The translations under genes and the position numbers were made by a program. The notes under the pieces were generated by a model, which had not been told where the DNA came from, made no database searches, and was given only the letters and a program-made list of their open reading frames with translations. A stretch of 64,000 bases of DNA, from positions 2,533,001 through 2,597,000 of the forward strand of contig OY282353.1 in NCBI GenBank assembly GCA_958295465.1. The letters are read 5' to 3'. Below are positions 1 through 8,469 of this stretch, one piece after another (position 1 is the first letter of the stretch; the number at the start of each line of letters is the position of its first letter). Source of the DNA: an uncultured Gammaproteobacteria bacterium. GTDB lineage: Bacteria; Pseudomonadota; Gammaproteobacteria; HK1.

Positions 1-58
1 GCGCGTGTTGTTGAAAAGGCGACTTCACCACGATATGGGACATCGACGGGAGACCACC

Positions 59-1030
59 ATGAAGCGTAATCTCACCACCACTCTCGTTCTCGCCGGCGCG
101 TTCGCCGTCTTCGCGGCCCCGAGTCTGGCCGCCAGCGACAGGAATGCTTCGGACTGCATCAGCATCACTCCCGGAGCGCCGGATGGCGCAGCCTCGGTGG
201 ACGGAGGGGTCGAGCGGGCGGCCCCGGCTGCATCTCCTGGGAAGGCTGCCGGCTCTGCGCCGGTGTCTTCGTGGACCGCCGGTCACAAGTTCCGGGATTG
301 CCCGGAGTGTCCGGAGCTGGTGGTGATTCCGGCGGGGACATACAGGATGGGTTCGGAGCGGGGTGAGGGTGATGAGAAGCCGGTACATGACGTGAGGATT
401 GGCTATCCGTTGGCGGTGGGGGTGTTTGAGGTGACGTTTGGGGAGTGGGATGCGTGCGTATCGGGGGGCGGATGTGGTGGGCATCGTCCTGACAATGGTT
501 GGGGCCGAGGCCGTCGTCCGGTCATCAACGTGGGTTGGGGTGATGCGCAGGTGTATGTGAGGTGGTTGTCGGAGAGGACGGGACAGGCATATCGGTTGTT
601 GAGCGAATCGGAGTGGGAGTACGTGGCGCGTGCGGGGACGGTGACGGCGCGGTATTGGGGTGAGAGCGAAACGGGCCAGTGTCGTTATGCGAACGGGGCG
701 GATGCGAGCACGGACTTCGATTGGAGGACGGGGTGTAATGACGGTCATGCTCGGACGGCGCCGGTGGGCTCGTTCTCCCCGAACGGGTTCGGGCTGCATG
801 ACGTATTGGGGAACGTATGGGAGTGGGTGGAGGACTGCTGGAACGGGAGCTATGCGGGAGCGCCGACGGATGGGAGTGCGTGGCTGTCGGGGGAGTGTGA
901 ACACGTGGTGTTGCGTGGCGGCTCGTGGTACGACACTCCGCAGTACCTGCGTTCCGCGGACCGCAGCTGGGACACCACCTGGCTCCGGCTCTACCTCGTC
1001 GGTTTCCGAGTTGCCAGGACGCTGGATTGA
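59..1030 (+). CDS. Secreted FGE-sulfatase/CLec-fold protein, DGR target
   Basis: The protein has 323 residues. Residues 1-24 look like a signal peptide (basic MKRN, hydrophobic core, cleavage after PSLA). A low-complexity stretch follows, then a formylglycine-generating-enzyme-like domain from about residue 80 to the end (VIPAGTYRMGSERGEGDEKP, LLSESEWEYVARAGT, NVWEWVEDCW, LRGGSW, GFRVA). In this superfamily the fold is a C-type-lectin-like scaffold, often used by DGRs as a diversifiable ligand-binding surface. The last 35 codons match an A-rich repeat about 130 bp downstream, and differences fall almost only where the downstream copy has A, so I infer a displayed or secreted binding protein rather than a true sulfatase-maturing enzyme. 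The start was chosen at the ATG after GGGAG because it opens directly on the signal peptide. The ligand is unknown. Confidence 0.85.
   Translation: MKRNLTTTLVLAGAFAVFAAPSLAASDRNASDCISITPGAPDGAASVDGGVERAAPAASPGKAAGSAPVSSWTAGHKFRDCPECPELVVIPAGTYRMGSERGEGDEKPVHDVRIGYPLAVGVFEVTFGEWDACVSGGGCGGHRPDNGWGRGRRPVINVGWGDAQVYVRWLSERTGQAYRLLSESEWEYVARAGTVTARYWGESETGQCRYANGADASTDFDWRTGCNDGHARTAPVGSFSPNGFGLHDVLGNVWEWVEDCWNGSYAGAPTDGSAWLSGECEHVVLRGGSWYDTPQYLRSADRSWDTTWLRLYLVGFRVARTLD
908..1021 (+). repeat. DGR variable repeat (VR) at the 3' end of the target gene
   Basis: This segment aligns without gaps to the template repeat at 1143-1207 joined to 3745-3793. Between the shared GGCGGCTCGTGG and GTCGG blocks I count 17 differences, and 16 lie at adenines of the template (for example AAC to TAC, GAC, CTC; AAA to ACT; AGG to TGG). 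The one exception is a GGG-to-TGG change. Adenine-specific substitution is the signature of DGR mutagenic retrohoming. The encoded changes replace Asn-rich template codons by Tyr, Asp, Ser, Trp and Leu, while the CLec framework residues (RGGSW, LRSA, GFRVA) stay fixed. Confidence 0.88.
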
Positions 1031-1142
1031 GCCTTGCCTCCTGGCGTCTTTGCCTCTTGCCGCCACCCACTGCCGTTTACAGGACATGGGGCGGCGCTGC
1101 CGCCGGGCTGGTCCGGAAGCCTGGCCGGCCCCTGAACGCCAG

Positions 1143-1207
1143 GTGTCGCGGGGCGGCTCGTGGAACAACAAACCGCAGAACCTGCGTTCCGCGAACCGCA
1201 ACAGGAA
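1143..1207 (+). repeat. DGR template repeat, 5' part (split by IS66)
   Basis: Non-coding copy of the VR with AAC-rich codons at every variable position. It is interrupted after AACAGGAA by the IS66 element, and the rest resumes at 3745 after a second AACAGGAA. Orientation is the same as the target gene, and the repeat starts about 110 bp after the target stop codon, the usual DGR arrangement. Confidence 0.85.
1200..1207. repeat. IS66 target-site duplication, left copy (AACAGGAA)
   Basis: AACAGGAA directly precedes the left terminal inverted repeat of the IS66 element and is repeated exactly at 3737-3744. Eight bases is the usual target duplication for IS66. It lies inside the DGR template repeat. 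Confidence 0.93.
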
Positions 1208-1294
1208 GTAAGCGCCCGGAGAAGTACGTAATTCCATAGCTGTGTGGCTCGTGCCACGGTGCACCCTCCAATGTCCTGTGGGAGGGTGACAGTG

Positions 1295-1639
1295 ATGGCT
1301 CAGGCGAGAGCCCACTCAAGGGCGCGTCCCAAGGCGCGCGACCGATTCTGGCTCGACCATCTGCGCGCCTGTCGTGAACAACGACAGACGCTGAAAGCCT
1401 ATGCACAGGAGCACGGGCTGTCGGTCAGCGCACTGTACAACGCGCACTCGACGCTCAAGCGCCGTGGTGTGCTTACCGAGCCGGCCCCGGCGGCGCCCAC
1501 CTTCGTGCCGGTGCACCTGTCCACGGGCAGCGCCGCGTTTCGGGTGCATCTGCCCAACGGCGTCGTCGTCGAGGTCCCCGCCCACGCCGAGAACGCGGCC
1601 TGCGCCACGGTGCTCGATTGCGCGAGCCGGCTGTCATGA
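1295..1639 (+). CDS. tnpA: IS66 accessory protein TnpA
   Basis: A basic 114-residue protein matching the first small ORF of IS66 elements. Its helix-turn-helix region (KARDRFWLDHLRACREQRQT, then LKAYAQEHGLSVSALYN) is the conserved part. The start at 1295 follows GGGAGGGTGAC at good spacing; an upstream in-frame ATG at 1244 has no comparable ribosome-binding site. Its stop overlaps the tnpB start (ATGA), indicating translational coupling. TnpA is required with TnpB and TnpC for transposition in studied IS66 elements, but its biochemical role is unclear. Confidence 0.9.
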   Translation: MAQARAHSRARPKARDRFWLDHLRACREQRQTLKAYAQEHGLSVSALYNAHSTLKRRGVLTEPAPAAPTFVPVHLSTGSAAFRVHLPNGVVVEVPAHAENAACATVLDCASRLS

Positions 1640-1992
1640 TTCGTCCGCCGAACGAGGGCATCGACGTGTGGCTGTGCGTCGAGCCGGTCGACTTCAGGAA
1701 GCAGATGACAGGACTCGCCGCGCTGGTGCAGGACACCTTGGCGATGGACCCGTTCTCGACCCAGTTGTTCGTGTTCACCAATCGCCGGCGCACCCAGTGC
1801 CGGATTCTGTATTGGGAGCGGTGCGGATTCGTGCTGTGGCAAAAGCGCCTGGAACGTGCGCGCTTCGCCTGGCCGCGCCGCGCCGACGCGGTGGTCAGCC
1901 TCAGCGGGGCACAACTGAACTTCCTGCTCGACGGCTACGACCTGTGGCGCATGCGCCCGCATCAGCACTTGCACTACGCCTCAATGTACTGA
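1636..1992 (+). CDS. tnpB: IS66 accessory protein TnpB
   Basis: A 118-residue protein of the IS66 Orf2 family (unrelated to the RNA-guided TnpB of IS200/IS605). Diagnostic motifs are VWLCVEPVDFRKQMTGLAAL near the N terminus and FVFTNRRRTQCRILYWER in the middle. The ATG overlaps the tnpA stop as ATGA. It is needed for IS66 transposition; the molecular function is not established. It is full length and in the expected position before tnpC. Confidence 0.92.
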   Translation: MIRPPNEGIDVWLCVEPVDFRKQMTGLAALVQDTLAMDPFSTQLFVFTNRRRTQCRILYWERCGFVLWQKRLERARFAWPRRADAVVSLSGAQLNFLLDGYDLWRMRPHQHLHYASMY

Positions 1993-2068
1993 CGGTCATA
2001 AGGTGCACTGATCGCACCATAAGAACATCTGATCACGCGACGTGTCGCGATTCATTATTCTATGGTTC

Positions 2069-3715
2069 ATGAACACGCTCCCGGTCACCGCCCCGGTGTC
2101 GAACCTCGGGCAAGCGCTGCCCCACGACATCGGCTCGCTGCACACGCTGGTGCGTCGCTACGAATCCGCACTCACCGAGCGCGACGCGGCCATCGCACAG
2201 CGCGATGCGAGGATCGAGCACCTGGAAGCGCAGGTGCGCCTGCTGCTGGCCCGGCGCTTCGCACCGTCCTCGGAGAAGCTCCCCGACGGGCAGCTCGGGT
2301 TGTTCAACGAGGCCGAGGCCAGCGCGGCGCAGGAGCCCGAGAGCGCCCCGGGCACCGAGGTCGCCGCCCATCGGCGCGCCACACCGAAGCGCGCCCCGTT
2401 GCCTGACGCCCTACCGCGTATCGACATCGAGCATCCGTTGGCGCACGACGAGCGGACCTGCCCGCATCACGGGGTCGAGCTGGAACGCTTCGGCGAGGTG
2501 GTCAGCGAGCAGCTCGACATCATCCCCGCCCAGGTGCGGGTGCTGCGCCATGTCCGTGGCAAGTATCGCTGCCCGCACTGCGAGGGGCATCTGCGCACCG
2601 CCCCGATGCCCGCACAGCCGCTGCCCAGGAGCCTCGCCAGCCCCGGGTTGCTCGCCCACGTGGCCACCGCGAAGTACGCCGATGCGCTGCCGCTGTATCG
2701 CCAGCACCAGCAACTGAAGCGTCTCGGGGTCGACCTCTCGCGCACCACGCTGGCGACGTGGATGGTGCGCGCCGGCGCACTCGTGGTCCCTCTCATCAAC
2801 CTGCTGCGCGATGAATTGCTCGACCGCCCCTACCTGCTGATGGACGAGACCACCGTGCAGGTGCTCAAAGAACCCGGCAAGGGCGCGCAATCGAAGTCCC
2901 AACTCTGGGCGCAGATGAGCGCCGGCCCCGAACCGCCCATCGTGCTGTTCGACTACGACCCCACCCGCGCCGGCGACGTCCCCAAACGCTTGCTTGCAGG
3001 GTTCACCGGCGCGCTGCACACCGACGGCTACAGCGGCTATGCCCCGGCGGTGCGCGAGCAGGGGCTGGTGCACCTGGCGTGCTGGGCCCATGCCCGGCGC
3101 GGGTTCACCGACACCCTCAAAAGCCTCGGCCTGAATCCGAACAAGCTGCCTCCGGCCCCACCCGCGAAGGCGCGCCGTGCCCTGAGCGTGCTGCACCGCA
3201 TCCGCACCCTCTACGCCATCGAGCGCCGCATCCGCGACACCCCTCCCGACCAGCGCCACCGCGCCCGGCAGGCCGAGAGCGTCCCGGTGCTCAACGCCCT
3301 GCGCGCCTGGCTCGACGACACCCTGCCCAAGGTGCTGCCCTCCGGCCCCCTGGGCAAGGCCATGCGCTACCTCGACAACCAGTGGAACGCGCTGGTGCGC
3401 TTCTGTGACGACGGCCGCTACGGCATCGACACCAACCCCGTCGAGAACGCCATCCGCCCGTTCTGCCTCGGAAGACGCAACTGGCTCTTCGCCGATACCG
3501 TGCCCGGCGCCAACGCCAGCGCCCGGCTCTACTCGCTGATCGAAACCGCCAAGGCCAACGCACTCGAACCCTACGCCTACCTGCGCCACGTGTTCACCGA
3601 ACTGCCCAAGGCGCAATCACTCGCCGAGGTCGAAGCCCTGCTGCCCACCCGGCTCGACTCCGATACCCTCACTCGACACCCGCTCCAAGGCCCCCTTATC
3701 AATCCGCGTCAATAG
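2069..3715 (+). CDS. tnpC: IS66 family transposase TnpC
   Basis: The DDE transposase of the element, 548 residues. It has an N-terminal coiled coil (SALTERDAAIAQRDARIEHL and following), a zinc-ribbon-like segment with CPHHGVEL and CPHCEGHL, the catalytic core with LLMDETTVQVL (first Asp) and HTDGYSGYAP (second Asp), and the C-terminal IS66 block with DTNPVENAIRPFCLGRRNW carrying the catalytic Glu. The start at 2069 is the ATG opening the conserved N terminus; the reading frame extends to a GTG at 2042. No frameshift is seen, so the element may be autonomous. The C terminus is nearly identical to the remnant at 10127-10303. Confidence 0.95.
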   Translation: MNTLPVTAPVSNLGQALPHDIGSLHTLVRRYESALTERDAAIAQRDARIEHLEAQVRLLLARRFAPSSEKLPDGQLGLFNEAEASAAQEPESAPGTEVAAHRRATPKRAPLPDALPRIDIEHPLAHDERTCPHHGVELERFGEVVSEQLDIIPAQVRVLRHVRGKYRCPHCEGHLRTAPMPAQPLPRSLASPGLLAHVATAKYADALPLYRQHQQLKRLGVDLSRTTLATWMVRAGALVVPLINLLRDELLDRPYLLMDETTVQVLKEPGKGAQSKSQLWAQMSAGPEPPIVLFDYDPTRAGDVPKRLLAGFTGALHTDGYSGYAPAVREQGLVHLACWAHARRGFTDTLKSLGLNPNKLPPAPPAKARRALSVLHRIRTLYAIERRIRDTPPDQRHRARQAESVPVLNALRAWLDDTLPKVLPSGPLGKAMRYLDNQWNALVRFCDDGRYGIDTNPVENAIRPFCLGRRNWLFADTVPGANASARLYSLIETAKANALEPYAYLRHVFTELPKAQSLAEVEALLPTRLDSDTLTRHPLQGPLINPRQ

Positions 3716-3736
3716 CGCCGTTCCCGGGGCGCTTAC

Positions 3737-3793
3737 AACAGGAACACCACCGGGAACCGGAACAACAACGTCGGTTTCCGTGTTGCCAGCACG
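3737..3793 (+). repeat. DGR template repeat, 3' part, with right IS66 target duplication
   Basis: The first 8 bases (3737-3744) are the second AACAGGAA copy. From 3745 the sequence continues the template: ACCACCGGGAACCGG, three AAC codons, then GTCGGTTTCCGTGTTGCC. Against the VR, the last block differs at two non-A positions (CGT/CGA and AGC/AGG), as expected where a DGR's IMH and IMH* differ. Removing the IS and one duplication restores an uninterrupted template. Confidence 0.85.
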
Positions 3794-4032
3794 GCCCGCC
3801 CGCCGCTGTTTTTCAGCCACTGCTTTCAGAGCATCGTGGAGCGCGGCGGGCGGGAATCTCCGGTCCGGGCGCGTCTCGTCGACGGAGCCAACCCCCGGGA
3901 GCCGGTATGTCTCCTGGGCCCGCCCGTGGGGGAGGAAGGCCGGATGGGCCGCGGAGGCCCGCTGCATCGGGTGACGGATGGCCGCCCGTTCACCCGCGCC
4001 ACGGATGGCCTGTCAAATGGATTCCCGCTCCC

Positions 4033-4153
4033 CGGCGATTGTTGCCAGATCCGGAAACGTCCATAGGACCACCGCGGCCGGATACCCGGACAACAGGGAG
4101 CGCTGCGAAATGCGACGACACGACCGTGTCCGGAGCATCGGCGGGAACCGCTG
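4033..4153 (-). repeat. MITE-like 122-bp repeat, copy A (diverged)
   Basis: Same length and order of conserved blocks as the better preserved copy at 51346-51467 read on the opposite strand: GGAAACGTCCAT, GACACGACC, then GCGGGAACCGCTG. The termini have decayed. It sits between the DGR template remnant and the ATPase gene at 4244, so it probably carries or borders that gene's promoter. Confidence 0.65.
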
Positions 4154-4243
4154 CCGTCCCCCGCCCGGCCAGTGCGATTCCACGCTGCGGATCGGTGCCG
4201 TCCCGCGGGCGCACCGGTACGCGGCAAGTGCCATAATCGACCC

Positions 4244-5908
4244 ATGCGCTTCTTCAACACCGAAGGGCCGGTGCGCCCGGAGGACCACTACGCCATCCGG
4301 CCGCTGGATCGGATGGATGTCGATGAACTTCTGGCCCTGATTCGGGCCAAGCGCTACTTCGTGCTGCACGCGCCGCGCCAGACCGGCAAGACCTCCGCCC
4401 TCATCGCCCTGCGCGACCTCCTGAACAGCGGGGAGGTCGGCAACTTCCGCTGCGTGAACGTGAACGTCGAGGTCGCCCAGGTGGCGCGCGACGACGTAGC
4501 CGAGGGCATCCGCGCCATCCTGAGCATGATGGCGTCGCGGGCGCTGCTGTTGGGCGACGACTACCTTGACGACATTTGGCCGGACATGCTCGCCAAGGTG
4601 GGTCCCAACGACGCCTTGCGGCACGTGCTGATGCACTGGTGCGTGGCGAACCCTGTGCCGCTGGTGCTGCTGGTCGACGAGATCGATTCGCTGGTCGGCG
4701 ACACCCTGCTCTCGGTACTGCGCCAGCTCCGCGCCGGCTACGAGCAGCGCCCGGAAGGCTTCCCGCAGAGCGTGGTGTTGTGCGGGGTGCGCGACATCCG
4801 CGACTACCGCATCCGGTCGAGCGCCGGGGAGGTCATCGCCGGCGGCAGCCCCTTCAACGTGGCGGCGAAGTCGCTGCGCATGAGCGACTTCACGGAAGCC
4901 GAGACGCGCACGCTGATGGCGCAGCACACGGAAGAGACCGGCCAGCGCTTCTCGCCGTCGGCGCTGGATTCGGTGTGGACGCAGACCCGAGGCCAGCCGT
5001 GGCTGGTGAACGCGCTCTGCGCCGGGGCGTGCTTCGACAACAAGGCGGGGCGGGACCGCTCGCGGACCATCGAAGTGGACGACGTCTACGCCGCCCGTGA
5101 GGAGCTCATCCTGTCGCGGCGCACGCATCTCGACCAGTTGGCGCACAAGCTGGAGGAGGCGCGGGTGCGGCGGGTCGTCGAGCCCATCCTGGGCGGCGGG
5201 GAGGTCCGGCACGACGGCCGCGACCTGGAATACATCCGCGACCTGGGGTTGCTCGCGCCGGACTCGCCTCCGCGTATCGCGAACCCGATCTACGCAGAGG
5301 TGGTGCCGCGGGAGCTGGGCTACGTGTTGCAGGACAGCCTGGACGTGCAGACGATGTGGTACGTGGACGACGACGGCGGCTTGAACATGACGAAGCTGCT
5401 GACGGCATTCCGCACCTTCTTCGGCGAACATTCCGAGCACTGGCTGGGGCGCTTCTCCGACTACCCCGAGGCGGGTCCGCAGCTTATCTTGCAGTCGTAC
5501 CTGCAGCGGGTGGTGAACGGGGGCGGCCGCATCGAGCGGGAGTACGGGTTGGGGCGAGGCCGGACGGACCTGCTGGTGTTGTGGCCGCGCGAGGCGGGTC
5601 AGCCGTCGGACCTGTGGGAGCGGTTCGTGGTGGAGTGCAAGGTGTTGCGGGATTCGGCCCGCAAGAGCCTCGCGTGGACGGTCGAGGAAGGCGTGAAGCA
5701 GACGTTGGGGTACATGAAGCAGTGCGGGGCGGAAGAAGGGCATCTGGTGGTGATCGACCGCCGTAGCGAGGAGCGGCGGCGTAGCGAAGAACGTCGGCAT
5801 GGCGACGGGGAGGCGGGTGGAAGCGAGCGGCAGCGCGAAGGCGAAGAGGCTGGGGCTCGAAGCGAGCGCCGACACGATGGCCGCAAGGTGGCCGTGTGGA
5901 CGCTGTAG
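4244..5908 (+). CDS. AAA ATPase with C-terminal PD-(D/E)XK-like domain
   Basis: The protein has 554 residues. It begins MRFFNTEGPVRPEDHY, a conserved opening of a widespread uncharacterised bacterial ATPase family. Walker A is APRQTGKTS (about 43-51) and Walker B is VLLVDEIDSL (about 140-150). The C-terminal half has GRGRTDLLV (about 436-444) and VVECKV (about 462-467), matching the D...ExK core of PD-(D/E)XK nuclease-like folds, then EEGVKQTLGYM. Family members are often suspected of roles in defence or mobile DNA, but no function is proven. The tail (about 505-549) is an odd Arg/Glu/Ser/Gly-rich stretch with RRSEERRRSEERR, inserted between VIDRR and VAVWTL. The gene stands alone. Confidence 0.75.
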   Translation: MRFFNTEGPVRPEDHYAIRPLDRMDVDELLALIRAKRYFVLHAPRQTGKTSALIALRDLLNSGEVGNFRCVNVNVEVAQVARDDVAEGIRAILSMMASRALLLGDDYLDDIWPDMLAKVGPNDALRHVLMHWCVANPVPLVLLVDEIDSLVGDTLLSVLRQLRAGYEQRPEGFPQSVVLCGVRDIRDYRIRSSAGEVIAGGSPFNVAAKSLRMSDFTEAETRTLMAQHTEETGQRFSPSALDSVWTQTRGQPWLVNALCAGACFDNKAGRDRSRTIEVDDVYAAREELILSRRTHLDQLAHKLEEARVRRVVEPILGGGEVRHDGRDLEYIRDLGLLAPDSPPRIANPIYAEVVPRELGYVLQDSLDVQTMWYVDDDGGLNMTKLLTAFRTFFGEHSEHWLGRFSDYPEAGPQLILQSYLQRVVNGGGRIEREYGLGRGRTDLLVLWPREAGQPSDLWERFVVECKVLRDSARKSLAWTVEEGVKQTLGYMKQCGAEEGHLVVIDRRSEERRRSEERRHGDGEAGGSERQREGEEAGARSERRHDGRKVAVWTL

Positions 5909-5943
5909 CGCATTGGCCGACGAAAACGCCTCGCTGTCTACGG

Positions 5944-6276
5944 TCAGACCAGGATAAGGGCGCCCAGTTGCGGATCATCAAGATGGGACAAAATGGATGC
6001 CGACCTCTCCCTTGAAATCCGTTCGACTTCCTTCGCGGAGCAATTACCTCGACGTATCCAGATGACTTTTGGCGGAAACCCCGGCAATGCGTCCAAATCT
6101 CCAAAGTCGGAGTCCTTTGTGACGATGGTGAATCCGTGTCCGAGTGCGAATTCACGAATCTCCCGGTCAGAAGATCAATCAAGGTCCTGATTGAACACAT
6201 GTTCGGAGTCTGGATAGATATCCGCCAAGGACCTCACCAAACGAGGGGGCAAATTCTGGTCGAACAACAATTTCAT
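5944..6276 (-). pseudogene. DUF5615 PIN-like toxin with one in-frame TGA
   Basis: Translating the minus strand from the ATG at 6276 gives MKLLFDQNLPPRLVRSLADI, then FNQDLD, a TGA at 6175-6177, then SSDREIREFALGHGFTIVTK, DSDFGDLDALPGFPPKVIWI and RRGNC. This is a nearly complete DUF5615 (PIN/Mut7-C-like) toxin. The acidic D6, D34-area and DSDF residues of the fold are present. A single TGA after residue 33 breaks it, so it is either a very young pseudogene or read through. Its ATG overlaps the stop of an upstream DUF433-like remnant. Confidence 0.75.
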
Positions 6277-6335
6277 CCCATGACGGCCAATGTGGTGCGC
6301 TCCCGGTCAGCCGCGTAGCTCAGGCAGGCCAGGGT
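6273..6335 (-). pseudogene. Remnant of DUF433 antitoxin C terminus
   Basis: The frame ending at 6273 reads ACLSYAADRERTTLAVMG, resembling the C-terminal helix of DUF433 antitoxins that normally precede DUF5615 toxins. Its TGA overlaps the toxin ATG (ATGA), as expected for a coupled pair. The N-terminal part cannot be recognised upstream. Confidence 0.45.
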
Positions 6336-6795
6336 CTGCGCCGCAGAAGCCGATCGGCTCCGTCCCACGGCACGAAGTGAGCCTGCCCGGGCACGCCGGA
6401 TCGCCGTTACGCGCTCTGTCCAGCCCGCATTGCAGGTCGCACCGGAATGGCAAGGCCACCGCGGATGGAAGCGGTCGCCGGCAGGACGGGCGCGGGGTGG
6501 TGGTCCGGACGCTGCAGGCTCGCGCAGCATGACGGGTCCGGTTCGAGGCAGGTTGGGCCGTGTTCGGCGGCCGGCGGGTGGCGTTGCGGCGGCGGTCCGG
6601 GCGGGACGCCCGTGTCCCATCATGACACGTCGCTTCCGGGGAGCGACCCCTTCCGTGCCCGCAAACAGGTCTGTCCGCATCCAGGCCGCGAGCCGGTCAG
6701 GATGAAACCACCCTGGGCACCCGGCCGCCCGTGCATTGTGATACGGCCCCGCCTTGTTCAGAATCGGGCGCCCCGAACGATACGGAGCCGTTGCG
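6336..6795. other. Intergenic, no recognisable gene
   Basis: About 460 bases between the toxin-antitoxin remnant and trpB2. Long open frames exist on both strands but have no recognisable domain and look like GC-rich artefacts. The promoter of trpB2 presumably lies near its right end. Confidence 0.4.
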
Positions 6796-8157
6796 ATGGC
6801 CGAGACCGTGAAGTATCTCCTCGACGAGAACGCAATTCCCGCCGCCTGGTACAACCTCCAGGCGGATCTGCCGAGCCCCCCGCCGCCGGTGCTGCATCCC
6901 GGCACCCTCCAGCCGGTCGGCCCCGACGACCTCGCGCCGCTGTTCCCGATGGCGCTGATCGGACAGGAGGTCTCCACCGAGCGCGAGATCGAGATCCCGG
7001 CGCCGGTGCGCGATGCCTACCGCGCGTGGCGCCCCACCCCGCTCTACCGCGCCCGCCGGCTCGAACAGGCGCTCGATACGCCCGCGCGCATCTACTACAA
7101 GTACGAGGGAGTGAGCCCCACCGGCAGCCACAAGCCCAACACCGCGGTCGCCCAGGCGTTCTACAACAAGGAAGCGGGGGTCGCGCGTCTCGCGACGGAG
7201 ACCGGGGCCGGGCAGTGGGGCTCGTCGCTCGCCTATGCGGCTGCCCTCTTCGGGCTGGAGGTGAAGGTGTACATGGTGCGGGTGAGCTTCGACCAGAAGC
7301 CCTACCGCAAGGCGATGATGGAGACCTACGGCGCGACCTGCATCGCGAGCCCGAGCGAGGAGACCAACGCGGGGCGCGCGGTGCTCGCCGAGCATCCCGA
7401 CAGCACCGGGAGCCTGGGCATCGCCATCGGCGAGGCGGTGGAGGACGCGGCCACCCGCGAGGACACGAAGTACTCGCTGGGCAGCGTGCTCAACCACGTG
7501 CTGATGCACCAGAGCGTGATCGGGCGCGAGGCGCTGGCGCAGTTCGAGCTGGCGGACGACTACCCCGACGTCATCGTCGGCTGCACCGGCGGCGGCAGCA
7601 ACTTCTCCGGCATCGCGTTCCCCTTCATCGGCGAGAAGCTGCGCGGCGGACGCGACGTGCGGGTGGTGGCGGTGGAGCCGGCCGCGTGCCCGTCCCTCAC
7701 CCGCGGGCGGTACGCCTACGACTTCGGCGACACCGCGAATCTCACGCCGCTGGTGAAGATGCACACCCTCGGATCGGCCTTCGTGCCCTCGGGGTTCCAC
7801 GCCGGGGGGCTGCGCTACCACGGCATGGCGCCGCTGGTGAGCCACTGCGTCGAGCTCGATCTGGTCGAGCCGACCGCGTACACGCAGATCGAGTGCTTCG
7901 AGGCGGGCGTCCTGTTCTCCCGCGCCGAGAGCATCATCCCCGCCCCGGAGGCGAACCATGCGGTGAAAGGGGCGATCGTCGAGGCGCTGCGGTGCAAGGA
8001 GGAGGGCGCGAGTCGCGCCATCCTGTTCAACCTCTGCGGGCACGGCCATTTCGACATGCAGGCGTACACCGACTACTTCGCCGGCAATCTCGCGGTCGAG
8101 CACTACGACGAGAGCGAGGTGGCCATGGCCCTGGCGGGGCTGCCGGCGGTGGCGTGA
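6796..8157 (+). CDS. TrpB2-type tryptophan synthase beta chain-like PLP enzyme
   Basis: A 453-residue fold-type II PLP enzyme of the TrpB2 subgroup, longer than canonical TrpB. The PLP lysine is in TGSHKPNTA (K113), and the phosphate loop is GCTGGGSNF (about 263-271). TrpB2 typically has the insertions seen here ([43 protein letters not shown]). TrpB2 enzymes make tryptophan from serine and indole, often without a TrpA partner. No trpA is in the window, and the gene is far from trpEG at 42.5 kb. The start at 6796 follows a GGAG and opens at [11 protein letters not shown], the usual N terminus. Confidence 0.88.
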   Translation: MAETVKYLLDENAIPAAWYNLQADLPSPPPPVLHPGTLQPVGPDDLAPLFPMALIGQEVSTEREIEIPAPVRDAYRAWRPTPLYRARRLEQALDTPARIYYKYEGVSPTGSHKPNTAVAQAFYNKEAGVARLATETGAGQWGSSLAYAAALFGLEVKVYMVRVSFDQKPYRKAMMETYGATCIASPSEETNAGRAVLAEHPDSTGSLGIAIGEAVEDAATREDTKYSLGSVLNHVLMHQSVIGREALAQFELADDYPDVIVGCTGGGSNFSGIAFPFIGEKLRGGRDVRVVAVEPAACPSLTRGRYAYDFGDTANLTPLVKMHTLGSAFVPSGFHAGGLRYHGMAPLVSHCVELDLVEPTAYTQIECFEAGVLFSRAESIIPAPEANHAVKGAIVEALRCKEEGASRAILFNLCGHGHFDMQAYTDYFAGNLAVEHYDESEVAMALAGLPAVA

Positions 8158-8469
8158 CCGTGCCTGGCGCGGCGATGGTGATCACGTTGTCCGACCCAGG
8201 GCCGGTGTTGCAGGAACTGGGCGTTCCGGAGTCCTGCCTCCCCACTGCCCTGTATGTTCGGGAGGACAGGCGTTTCGCGGACATGCCTTGCAAAGGCGGA
8301 CACTTCGCGTGAACGACGGGGACCGGCGCCGGACATGACGGGGAGCGAGGCATTGTGTGCCTTCCGTCCTTTCCGCTGCCTGCGGAATCCACAAGCCACG
8401 AACTGTTCCTTGTCTCGTCTCCCAGGACTTCACGGAGACGGGACCAGGACACGAAACGGAGACTGATCC
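8158..8469. other. Intergenic, no gene seen
   Basis: 312 bases between trpB2 and the alcohol dehydrogenase gene. No coding region is recognisable. It presumably holds the terminator of the first and the promoter of the second. Confidence 0.4.

Larger units (their letters stand above)
1208..3736 (+). mobile_element. Complete IS66-family insertion sequence (2529 bp)
   Basis: The left end begins GTAAGCGCCCGGAGAA and the right end, read inward on the other strand, begins GTAAGCGCCCCGGGAA, the typical IS66 terminal inverted repeat. Three genes (tnpA, tnpB, tnpC) are intact and in the standard order. Perfect 8-bp direct repeats flank the element, so it moved as a unit and fairly recently. It splits the DGR template repeat. 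A decayed relative of its right end lies at 10127-10303. Confidence 0.95.

Noticed and set aside
1077-1211. Separate second FGE-sulfatase gene fragment
   Set aside because: Its A-rich codons and exact framework match to the upstream gene fit a DGR template better than a gene relic.
5484-6200. Long minus-strand open frame opposite the ATPase gene end
   Set aside because: It overlaps the ATPase gene on the other strand and lacks domain signal; only the DUF5615 frame from 6276 makes sense.
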